This document shows, one piece after another, positions 16,559 to 23,014 of a stretch of 41,392 nucleotides of DNA (its first letter is position 1; each line of letters begins with the position of its first letter). The notes beneath the pieces are model-generated. The model searched no databases, had not been told where the DNA came from, and saw only the letters and a program-made list of their open reading frames with translations. The DNA comes from Anaerolineales bacterium (GTDB lineage: Bacteria > Chloroflexota > Anaerolineae > Anaerolineales > UBA11579): positions 1 through 41,392 of the forward strand of contig JAHCIJ010000005.1 in assembly GCA_026129255.1 (NCBI GenBank), written 5' to 3'. The position numbers were made by a program, and so were the translations under genes.

Positions 16559-17326
16559 ATGCAACTGGATATGCCGCCACTGGAGTTGAACGGCGCCATG
16601 CTGAATGCGGCGGGCAGTTTGGGCTTTGTGCCCCGAGGCTTTGTACCCGGAGGCTTTGTGCCCAAGAAAGACGAGGCCGCGCATACACCGCTGGCCGCCT
16701 TCATCACCAACCCCATCAGCCTGCAGCCGCGCCGCCCCAGCCAGGGTGAGCGCATGCTGCCCTTCCCAGGCGGCGTACTGCTGCACACCGGGCTCCCCAA
16801 CCCAGGATTGCGCCGCACGATCCAGGAGTATGGCATGGCCTGGGCGCATGCCGAGTTGCCCATCATCCTCAACCTGCTGGTGGATGACCCGGTGGCGCTG
16901 CGCAAAGTGATGCCCAATATAGAAGCGCTCGAGAACCTGGCCGGGCTGGAACTCAACATCCCCGCGGATGCTGCCCCGCAGCTCGCTGGCGAGCTGTGTG
17001 CTGCCGCGGCGGGCAGGCTGCCGGTCATCGCCCAGCTCAGCGTGCCGCGCGCCGAGGAGCTAGCCCACGGCTGCCTGCGGGCAGGCGCCAGCGCCATCAG
17101 CCTGGGGCCGCCGCGCGGCACGCTGGCTGGCGCCGATGGGCGCCTGGTGAACGGGCGGCTGTATGGGCCTGCCATCTATCCGCAGGCGCTAGCCACGACC
17201 CAGGCGTTGGCCCGTGCCAGGGTACCCGTCATCGCCGCCGGCGGCATCGAGCACGAAGCTCAGGCGGCCGCCTGCCTGGCAGCAGGCGCACTGGCGGTTC
17301 AGTTTGATATTGGGTTGTGGAGATAG
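16559..17326 (+). CDS. Dihydroorotate dehydrogenase-like TIM-barrel protein, probably without DHOD activity
   Basis: 255 residues, shorter than true PyrD (about 300). The order of motifs follows class 1 DHOD: LNGAMLNAAGSLGF (FMN loop), AFITNPISLQPRRP (where PyrD has V-K-T-x-T-x-x-P-R), TGLPNPG (PyrD IGLQNPG), LELNIP (PyrD ELNISCPN), and C-terminal LYGPAIYP and VIAAGGI. The Lys of the first strand is Asn51, the Cys/Asn of the catalytic loop is missing (LELNIPADAAP), and the NT motif is SL (181-182). It is therefore likely an FMN- or ligand-binding relative with another role. Residues 22-36 are a triple GFVPx repeat inserted after the first loop. Leaderless start; convergent with dtd. Confidence 0.68.
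   Translation: MQLDMPPLELNGAMLNAAGSLGFVPRGFVPGGFVPKKDEAAHTPLAAFITNPISLQPRRPSQGERMLPFPGGVLLHTGLPNPGLRRTIQEYGMAWAHAELPIILNLLVDDPVALRKVMPNIEALENLAGLELNIPADAAPQLAGELCAAAAGRLPVIAQLSVPRAEELAHGCLRAGASAISLGPPRGTLAGADGRLVNGRLYGPAIYPQALATTQALARARVPVIAAGGIEHEAQAAACLAAGALAVQFDIGLWR
16622..16666 (+). repeat. Three tandem 15-bp repeats inside the DHOD-like gene
   Basis: Three in-frame copies of GGCTTTGTGCCCCGA, with changes in the third and last codons (16622-16636, 16637-16651, 16652-16666), encode GFVPR, GFVPG and GFVPK. This is a coding minisatellite that could gain or lose five residues by slippage. Confidence 0.85.
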
Positions 17327-17459
17327 TCGAAAAGCAATTTGCTAATCGCTAGTCAAAAAAGCAATCTCTATTACTAGCGTCGCCGACTGATTAACTCTAG
17401 TCTTCAATCCCACTCTCGGAATTAATTGATTAACAGATTAGACGATGCATTTGCATTGA
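17327..17459. other. Repeat-like spacer between convergent genes
   Basis: No gene is seen. The text repeats short units, for example AGCAATTTGCTAATCGCTAG, CTGATTAACTCTAGTC and TTGATTAACAGATTAG, in the degenerate stutter style found in other spacers of this window. No hairpin followed by a T-run was found. Confidence 0.35.
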
Positions 17460-17897
17460 CTATCTTTCGATAAGAATCGTCACCGGCCCATCATTGTGGA
17501 TCTCCACCTGCATCTCGGCGCCAAAGCGGCCGGTCTGTACTGGCACGCCCTGGGCGCGCAGCAACTCCGCAAAGCGCGCCACCAGCGGCTCGGCCTGCTC
17601 AGGCGGCGCGGCGCGCACGAATGAAGGGCGGCGGCCGCGCTCGGTATCGGCGTACAGGGTGAACTGCGAAACCACGATGGCTTCACCGCCCACATCCAGC
17701 AGCGAGAGATTCATCTTCCCCTCGCCATCTTCAAAAATGCGCAGAGTAGCGATCTTCTCGGCCAGGTATCGCGCCTGCGCTTCCCCATCCTGCGGGCCAA
17801 CACCCAGCAGGACCACCAGACCGCGGCCGATGCGGGCGATCTCTTCGCCCGCCACACTGACCGCACCAGAACGCACACGCTGCACTAAGGCTCGCAT
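17460..17897 (-). CDS. dtd: D-aminoacyl-tRNA deacylase
   Basis: 145 residues, normal length. Removes D-amino acids (and glycine from mischarged tRNA) during translation quality control in the cytosol. Seen: [15 protein letters not shown] at the N-terminus, LGVGPQD, the active-site [18 protein letters not shown], and the cross-subunit Gly-cisPro element in [10 protein letters not shown]. The ATG at 17897 is chosen on family length and by TATACT ending six bases upstream. Divergent from the GT2 gene with a 38-base gap. Confidence 0.95.
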   Translation of the reverse strand: MRALVQRVRSGAVSVAGEEIARIGRGLVVLLGVGPQDGEAQARYLAEKIATLRIFEDGEGKMNLSLLDVGGEAIVVSQFTLYADTERGRRPSFVRAAPPEQAEPLVARFAELLRAQGVPVQTGRFGAEMQVEIHNDGPVTILIER

Positions 17898-17903
17898 GTG
17901 GGC

Positions 17904-17909
17904 AGTATA
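17904..17909 (-). promoter_or_regulatory. -10 box of dtd, leaderless type
   Basis: TATACT on the minus strand, then six bases (GCCCAC), then ATG 17897. No SD. Confidence 0.5.
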
Positions 17910-17922
17910 CCTAGAGCCTGCG

Positions 17923-17928
17923 TATAAT
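17923..17928 (+). promoter_or_regulatory. -10 box of the GT2 gene, leaderless type
   Basis: TATAAT, then seven bases (CGCAGTT), then GTG 17936. It lies 13 bases from the opposing dtd -10 box. Confidence 0.55.
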
Positions 17929-17935
17929 CGCAGTT

Positions 17936-18670
17936 GTGCCACTCGTACCCCCGGACCCGTATCTCTCGCTGGTCATCCCCGCCTATAACGAAGAGCAACG
18001 CCTGCCTGAAAGCTTGCGCCGCGTCTTTGAGTTTGTAAGCCAAGAACACTACTCCTGGGAAGTGGTGGTGGTGGAGAACGGCAGCAGCGACAACACGCTG
18101 CGCATTGCCCAGGGCTTTGCAGACAAGCATCCCGGCTTCTACGTGCTGGAAGCGGCGGGCCGCGGCAAGGGGCTGGCGGTGCGCCAGGGCATGCTCTTCG
18201 CCCAGGGGCAGTGGCGCATGATGCTGGACGCTGATCTCTCCATGCCCGTGGGCGAGATCCCGCGCTTCCTGCCGCCGCAGCAGCAGGGCCAGCACATCGT
18301 CATCGCCTCGCGTGAGGCGCCGGGCGCGGTGCGCTACAACGAGCCGGATGTGCGCCACATCGGCGGACGTGTCATCAACGCCATGATCCGTGCACTGGCT
18401 TTGCCCGGCTTGCAGGATACACAATGTGGCTTTAAGTGCTTTAGCGCTGAGGCCACTCAAAAATTGTTCGCCCTTCAAACCATTGATGGCTGGTCGTTCG
18501 ATGTAGAGATCCTGTATCTGGCGCGTAAATTCGGTTATGCCATCGCTGAGCTGCCCATCCCGTGGTATTACAGCGATCACAGCCATGTGAAGCCGCTGGC
18601 CGATACATTCGGCATGCTGCGTGACATTTTGCGCATCCGCAACAACGATCTGCGGGGCGTATATGGCTAG
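17936..18670 (+). CDS. Family 2 glycosyltransferase, dolichyl/polyprenyl-phosphate glucosyltransferase (ALG5)-like
   Basis: 244 residues from a GTG. GT-A fold: [18 protein letters not shown] at the N-terminus, [10 protein letters not shown] for nucleotide-sugar binding, metal-binding DAD (Asp98-Asp100) in [18 protein letters not shown], and WSFDVEIL followed by SDHSHVKPL, an order seen in ALG5 and DPM-type enzymes. No C-terminal membrane helices are evident. It probably moves a sugar from UDP- or GDP-sugar to a polyprenyl phosphate on the cytosolic face, which could feed the GT-C enzymes elsewhere in the window. It overlaps rnhB by eight bases. The precise donor is not shown. Confidence 0.88.
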   Translation: MPLVPPDPYLSLVIPAYNEEQRLPESLRRVFEFVSQEHYSWEVVVVENGSSDNTLRIAQGFADKHPGFYVLEAAGRGKGLAVRQGMLFAQGQWRMMLDADLSMPVGEIPRFLPPQQQGQHIVIASREAPGAVRYNEPDVRHIGGRVINAMIRALALPGLQDTQCGFKCFSAEATQKLFALQTIDGWSFDVEILYLARKFGYAIAELPIPWYYSDHSHVKPLADTFGMLRDILRIRNNDLRGVYG

Positions 18671-19319
18671 CCTGGCTCGCCCGCGCCGCGCCAAAAAATT
18701 GCCACCAAAATGGCCCACGCTGCGCTACGAGCGCAAATTATGGCGCCAGGGCATCGCCTACATTGCCGGCGCTGACGAAGCCGGCCGCGGCGCCCTAGCC
18801 GGCCCGGTATATGCCGCGGCGGTCATCCTGCCCAGCAGCCTTGCCCGCCAACTTAAAGGCGTGCGTGATTCCAAGCAGATGAAGGCGGCCGAGCGCGAAG
18901 CGCTGGCGCCGCGCATCCGCGAGGTGGCGCTGGCGTGGGCCGTGGCCAGCGCCAGCGTGGAAGAGATCGAGGAGATCAACATCCTGCAGGCCAGCCACCT
19001 GGCCACGCGCCGAGCGCTTGAAGCGCTCAGCCTGGCGCCGCAGCACCTGCTGCTGGACGCCGTGCGTCTGGCGGCAGTGGCGCTGCCGCAGACACCGCTG
19101 GTGGCTGGGGATGCGCGCTGCCTGAGCATTTCGGCGGCCTCCGTGCTGGCAAAAACCGCGCGTGACGTCGAAATGTGCCGCCTGCATGAGCAGTTTCCGC
19201 ACTACGGCTTTGCCGAGCACAAGGGCTACGCCACCGCGGCGCACCGTGCCGCCATTGTCGCCCACGGCCCCAGCCTACACCATCGCCGCAGCTTTGCCCC
19301 GATGAAGGTGCAGGTGTGA
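18663..19319 (+). CDS. rnhB: Ribonuclease HII
   Basis: 218 residues from ATG 18663, inside the end of the GT2 gene. Cuts RNA in RNA-DNA hybrids and at single ribonucleotides in DNA. Seen: GADEAGRGALAGPVYAAAVI with Asp38 and Glu39, DSKQM, LLLDAVRL with the third acidic residue, and GDARCLSISAASVLAKTARD with the fourth. The C-terminal HKGYATAAHRAA is typical. An Arg/Lys-rich N-tail (1-18) precedes the domain. It ends in a GTGA overlap with the next gene, pointing to translational coupling. Confidence 0.96.
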   Translation: MASLARPRRAKKLPPKWPTLRYERKLWRQGIAYIAGADEAGRGALAGPVYAAAVILPSSLARQLKGVRDSKQMKAAEREALAPRIREVALAWAVASASVEEIEEINILQASHLATRRALEALSLAPQHLLLDAVRLAAVALPQTPLVAGDARCLSISAASVLAKTARDVEMCRLHEQFPHYGFAEHKGYATAAHRAAIVAHGPSLHHRRSFAPMKVQV

Positions 19320-20782
19320 GACTGAGGGCGGCGTGCTTGCTGGCCGCTCTGGCCGCATGCAGCCTGGTGGCGTGTAGGCTGCCATACACCAACCCGCCCC
19401 TCGCGCCTGAGACGCCTATCCCAACAACCCTACCCGGCACTGTGGCCGCCACAAACGAACCCAGCATCATCCCCACGCTGAGCCCTCCTGAGACATTTAT
19501 CACCAGCCAGTATCGCCTGGTCGCTACGTTAGATTTTGCGGCGCATTATCTGGCGGTCAGCCAGCAGATCACCTACACCAACAACCGTGCCCAGGCGCTG
19601 GACAAGGTCCCGCTGGTGGTGCCGGTCGCTGATGAGTTGATCACGATCAGCTCCGTTGGCTATGACCGTGGCACCGATTGGAGCTATAACGGTAACAGAC
19701 TGGGCGGTCTGATCGAACTGATGCTAGCGCGCCCCTTGCTGCCGGGCGAAGTCTTGCAGATCGAGATTGAATTTGCGATCGCCGTGCCCGAGCGGCCCAC
19801 GCTGCTGGGCTGGAGCACGCGGCAGATGACGTTGATCGACTGGTACCCCTTTGTGCCGCCGCTGGATGCTGAGCGCGGCTGGCTGATCAACGAACCTACC
19901 CAGCAGGGCGAGCATCTGGTCTACGAAAGCGCCGACTTTGACGTCTCGATCTACACGGTGAATGCGCCCAGCCTGCTACAGATCGCCGCACCCGCTCCGG
20001 CGGAGCGGCGCGAGGGGGCAACCCATTACCAGCTCAGCAACGCGCGGCGCTTTGTGTGGGCGGCCAGCGGGCACTACCAGTCTGAGACGGTGCAAGCTGG
20101 CCAAGATCGCACGCCCATCACGATCTATTTCTTCGAAGAGGAGCAAACCGCGGCCCAAGCCGCCCTGCGCACGGCGGCCGCGTCCCTGGAGATCTACGAG
20201 AACCTGTTCGGCACATACCCGTACGAGAGCCTGGCGATCGTGGAGTGCATCTTCCCGGATGGCATGGAGTCAGACGGGATCTTCTTCCTGGATATGGGCT
20301 ACTTCCGCCGCTACGATGGCACGCAGCGCAACCTACTCACCATGCTCACGGCGCACGAGGTAGCGCATAACTGGTTCTTTGGCGCGGTGGGCAACGATGC
20401 CGGTAACGAACCCTGGCTCGACGAAGCCCTGGCCACGTATGCCGAGCTGCTGTATTACGAGCAGGCGCATCCTCTGGATCTGGACTGGTGGTGGCAGTTC
20501 CGCATTCAGCAGTGGGAGCCGGCGGGCGCAGTGGACAGCACTGCTTACGAGTTGCCCGGCTTCCGCCCATATGTGAATGCGGTGTATCTACGCGGAGCGC
20601 TGTTTCTGCATGCGGTACGCCAGCAGGTAGGCGACCAGGCGTTTTACACGTTCTTGAAGGACTATTACGCCGCGTACACGGGCAGTATTGCCAACAAGGA
20701 AGACTTTCTTGATTTGCTGCAGCAATCCACGGGCGAGGACATGAGCGCGCTGGTTGCCGAGTATTTCAATGGTGGAGACTAG
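19316..20782 (+). CDS. M1-family zinc aminopeptidase-like lipoprotein
   Basis: 488 residues from a GTG that overlaps the rnhB stop. The N-terminus is a lipoprotein signal with two possible lipoboxes, LAAC (Cys15) and LVAC (Cys20), then a Pro/Thr-rich linker. A beta-rich N-domain (about 65-265) precedes the gluzincin domain: a GMESD substrate loop (316-320, in place of GAMEN) and the zinc site HEVAHN (His347, Glu348, His351) with Glu370 in NEPWLDEALATYAE. It should be an active extracytoplasmic metallopeptidase, shorter than classical M1 enzymes because the C-terminal helical domain is missing. Natural substrate unknown. Convergent with obgE. Confidence 0.88.
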   Translation: MRLRAACLLAALAACSLVACRLPYTNPPLAPETPIPTTLPGTVAATNEPSIIPTLSPPETFITSQYRLVATLDFAAHYLAVSQQITYTNNRAQALDKVPLVVPVADELITISSVGYDRGTDWSYNGNRLGGLIELMLARPLLPGEVLQIEIEFAIAVPERPTLLGWSTRQMTLIDWYPFVPPLDAERGWLINEPTQQGEHLVYESADFDVSIYTVNAPSLLQIAAPAPAERREGATHYQLSNARRFVWAASGHYQSETVQAGQDRTPITIYFFEEEQTAAQAALRTAAASLEIYENLFGTYPYESLAIVECIFPDGMESDGIFFLDMGYFRRYDGTQRNLLTMLTAHEVAHNWFFGAVGNDAGNEPWLDEALATYAELLYYEQAHPLDLDWWWQFRIQQWEPAGAVDSTAYELPGFRPYVNAVYLRGALFLHAVRQQVGDQAFYTFLKDYYAAYTGSIANKEDFLDLLQQSTGEDMSALVAEYFNGGD

Positions 20783-20798
20783 CCAGGCTGGCTAGTCT
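20776..20798. terminator. Hairpin holding both stop codons of convergent genes
   Basis: A perfect 10-bp stem (AGACTAGCCA 20776-20785, TGGCTAGTCT 20789-20798) with a GGC loop. The TAG of the M1 gene (20780-20782) and, on the other strand, the TAG of obgE (20794-20792) lie in opposite arms. It probably acts as a compact two-way terminator, though T-runs are short. Confidence 0.55.
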
Positions 20799-22060
20799 TT
20801 CCACTCCAGTTCGTACTCGCCAATATAGACCGTATCGCCATCACTGACGCCCTTCTCGCGCAGGGCTACATCGATCTGCAGCTGGCGCATGATGCGCTGG
20901 AAGCGGCTGACCGATTCGTCGTGCTCCCAATACGTCATCGCCGCGGCGCGCTCGAGCGCGGCGCCGGTGATGCGCCAGCCCTCGCCCTCGCGCGCGATCT
21001 GGAATTCGCTGGGGTCGGTCTCCACGCGGTACACGGGCAGCTCACTGGGCACAGGCTCAGGTAGGGCGCGCAGCTCCTCGGCGGCGCGGCCGAGCAGGCG
21101 GCGCACATCTTGCCCGCTTACGGCGGAGACAGCCAACGGGCTGGTGACGCCGAGCTTTTTGAGCCCGGCCTGCAACTGCGGCCAGCGCGCCTGCACATCC
21201 GGCAGATCGATCTTGTTGATCGCCACCACCTGCGGCTTGGCCGCCAGCAGTGTATCGAACAGGGCCAGCTCGCTGTTAATCTGGGTAAAGTCCGCCAGCG
21301 GGTCCTCGGCCATGCCATCCAACAGATGGATGAGCACGCGCGTGCGCTGGATATGGCGCAAGAATCCGTGCCCCAGACCCTTGCCGGTGTGAGCGCCTTC
21401 GATGAGGCCGGGAATATCTGCCAGCACGAGGTCGGTCTCCTCATCCAGCGCGGCCACACCCAAATTTGGCTCCAAGGTGGTGAAGGGGTAGTTGGCAATG
21501 CGCGGGCGCGCATTGGTGAGTGCAGACAGCAAGGTGGATTTGCCCGCGTTGGGCACGCCCACAATGCCAATATCGGCGATCAGCTTGAGCTCCAGGCGTA
21601 GGCTCTTCTCCTCACCCGGTTCGCCCTTCTCGCCAATGCGCGGCACCTGGTTGCGCGAGTTGGCGAAGTGCTGGTTGCCGCGGCCGCCGCGGCCGCCGCG
21701 AGCGGCTATGTAGCTGTCACCCTGTTTTATCAGGTCGGCCAGCAGGTTGCCGGTCTTGGCGTCATACACCAGCGTGCCCGCCGGAACCTTGAGTACCAGG
21801 TCGGCGGCGCCACGGCCGCTGCGGTTGCTAGGGCCACCGTTGCGGCCGTTGTCGGCCTCGAATTGCTTCTGGCGGCGGAAGTTGTACAGGGTGCGCATGG
21901 AGGTCTCGACCTGCAAGACCACCGAGCCACCCCGCCCGCCATCGCCGCCATCCGGGCCGCCACGCGGCACAAAACGCTCGCGGCGGAAGTGCACCATGCC
22001 ATCGCCGCCCTTGCCCGAGCGTACGCTGATCTCTACTTCATCAATGAAATTAGCATCCAT
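20792..22060 (-). CDS. obgE: Obg GTPase
   Basis: 422 residues from ATG 22060; the frame extends upstream without Obg homology. Essential ribosome-associated GTPase linked to 50S assembly and stress. Obg domain (1-160) is glycine-rich (SGKGGDGMVHFRRE, GGPDGGDGGRGG). G domain: G1 GVPNAGKST, G3 DIPGLIEGA, G4 NKID, G5 near AVSAVSG. The C-terminal OCT domain (about 350-420) includes FQIAREGEGWRI and ends DTVYIGEYELEW. The start has a TATCAT nine bases upstream and no SD. Divergent from rex. Confidence 0.96.
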   Translation of the reverse strand: MDANFIDEVEISVRSGKGGDGMVHFRRERFVPRGGPDGGDGGRGGSVVLQVETSMRTLYNFRRQKQFEADNGRNGGPSNRSGRGAADLVLKVPAGTLVYDAKTGNLLADLIKQGDSYIAARGGRGGRGNQHFANSRNQVPRIGEKGEPGEEKSLRLELKLIADIGIVGVPNAGKSTLLSALTNARPRIANYPFTTLEPNLGVAALDEETDLVLADIPGLIEGAHTGKGLGHGFLRHIQRTRVLIHLLDGMAEDPLADFTQINSELALFDTLLAAKPQVVAINKIDLPDVQARWPQLQAGLKKLGVTSPLAVSAVSGQDVRRLLGRAAEELRALPEPVPSELPVYRVETDPSEFQIAREGEGWRITGAALERAAAMTYWEHDESVSRFQRIMRQLQIDVALREKGVSDGDTVYIGEYELEWKD

Positions 22061-22069
22061 AAGATGAGA

Positions 22070-22075
22070 ATGATA
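22070..22075 (-). promoter_or_regulatory. Possible -10 box of obgE
   Basis: TATCAT on the minus strand ends nine bases before the obgE ATG, so the leader would be only about zero to three bases. Confidence 0.35.
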
Positions 22076-22117
22076 CTGGGGAAAGAGGGATTTGGTGAGA
22101 AGTGAGTAGCAAGTAGG

Positions 22118-22187
22118 GAGTAGAGAGTGGGGAGTGGGGATTTGAAATTCTCTCTCCATCTGGTTAATCAATCTCCACTCTCTACTC
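22118..22187. repeat. Inverted repeat between obgE and rex
   Basis: GAGTAGAGAGTGG (22118-22130) and CCACTCTCTACTC (22175-22187) are perfect 13-bp inverted copies 44 bases apart. Each is embedded in stuttering GAGT/ACTC text (for example AGTGAGTAGCAAGTAGGGAG at 22101-22120). Seen from either gene, the same CCACTCTCTACTC orientation lies upstream. Confidence 0.6.
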
Positions 22188-22238
22188 TCATTTGTTTGAA
22201 TCTCTTTTCTTTCAAATTGCACCCTGCTTGTACTCTCA

Positions 22239-22256
22239 TTGTGGGCAATTGCACAA
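22239..22256 (+). promoter_or_regulatory. Rex operator upstream of rex
   Basis: TTGTGGGCAATTGCACAA has half-sites TTGTG and CACAA eight bases apart, the 18-bp geometry of known Rex sites. The dyad extends to CATTGTG/CACAATG (22237-22258). It overlaps the candidate -35 box of rex, so NAD+-bound Rex would block its own promoter, with NADH relieving repression. Confidence 0.7.
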
Positions 22257-22277
22257 TGAGTCATTTAATGCTACAGT
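22249..22277 (+). promoter_or_regulatory. rex promoter
   Basis: TTGCAC (22249-22254) and TACAGT (22272-22277) are 17 bases apart. The -35 lies inside the Rex operator. Predicted start near 22284. Confidence 0.55.
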
Positions 22278-22300
22278 TTCCGGCGGGAGACATGATCACT

Positions 22301-22918
22301 ATGGCAAAACAGATCCCGGATATCGTCATTGGCCGCCTGCCCGTTTATCTGCGGGCACTGCAGCAAATGCTGGCTGAGGGTCGCCAGGTCACCAGCTCGC
22401 AGGAGCTGGGAGAACGCCTGGGCATCTCTGCGGCCCAGATCCGTAAAGACCTCTCGCAATTTGGCGAGTTTGGCAAGCAAGGCACGGGCTACAACATCGA
22501 ATACCTGGCCAACCAGGTGCGTGAGATCCTCAAGGTCAACAAGACCTGGGAGGTCGTCATCGTCGGCGCTGGCGACATTGGCCGCGCCCTGGCGGGCTAC
22601 AGCGGCTTCAATGAGCGCGGCTTCACCATCCGCGGCATTTTTGACAACTCGCCCGAGCGTATCGGGGAGCAGCACGGCGAGTTTGTGATCAAGGACACGG
22701 CTACTCTGAAAGCCGAAGCGCAGAGCGCCGGGATCAAAATGGCCATGATCGCCGTACCGGCCAGCTCTGCCCAGCAAGTGGCCGATCTGCTGGTGGATGC
22801 GGGTATCCGCGCCATCCTGAGCTACGCCCCGGTGAACCTCAATGTGCCTGCAGGGGTGCGTGTGCAGAACATTGACCCCTCGATCCACCTGCAACGCATG
22901 ACGTATTATCTGGACTGA
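22301..22918 (+). CDS. rex: Redox-sensing transcriptional repressor Rex
   Basis: 205 residues from ATG 22301; an in-frame ATG at 22292 is also possible (GGGAG at 22285-22289 is 11 or 2 bases upstream, respectively). An N-terminal winged helix (about 5-80, VTSSQELGERLGISAAQIRK then DLSQFGEFG) is followed by a Rossmann domain with VIVGAGDIGRAL and a C-terminal swapped helix ending RMTYYLD. Rex senses the NADH/NAD+ ratio and represses respiration or fermentation genes when NAD+ is high. A Rex-type operator overlaps its promoter. It is followed by a strong terminator, so it is monocistronic. Confidence 0.95.
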   Translation: MAKQIPDIVIGRLPVYLRALQQMLAEGRQVTSSQELGERLGISAAQIRKDLSQFGEFGKQGTGYNIEYLANQVREILKVNKTWEVVIVGAGDIGRALAGYSGFNERGFTIRGIFDNSPERIGEQHGEFVIKDTATLKAEAQSAGIKMAMIAVPASSAQQVADLLVDAGIRAILSYAPVNLNVPAGVRVQNIDPSIHLQRMTYYLD

Positions 22919-22944
22919 AGTCGAAGTTAGACATTCTGCATCCA

Positions 22945-22990
22945 AGTCTGTTGGTCGACTAGTTGACTAGTCGACCAACAGACTGTTTTT
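22945..22990 (+). terminator. Intrinsic terminator of rex
   Basis: AGTCTGTTGGTCGACTAGT (22945-22963) and its exact complement (22966-22984) form a 19-bp inverted repeat separated by two bases, followed by GTTTTT. It directly precedes the promoter of the next gene. Confidence 0.88.
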
Positions 22991-22999
22991 AATAGAAAC

Positions 23000-23005
23000 T
23001 ATAAT
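23000..23005 (+). promoter_or_regulatory. -10 box of the first GT-C gene
   Basis: TATAAT ends nine bases before ATG 23015. No SD is seen, so the leader would be at most a few bases. Confidence 0.5.
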
Positions 23006-23014
23006 TCTCTGGTT

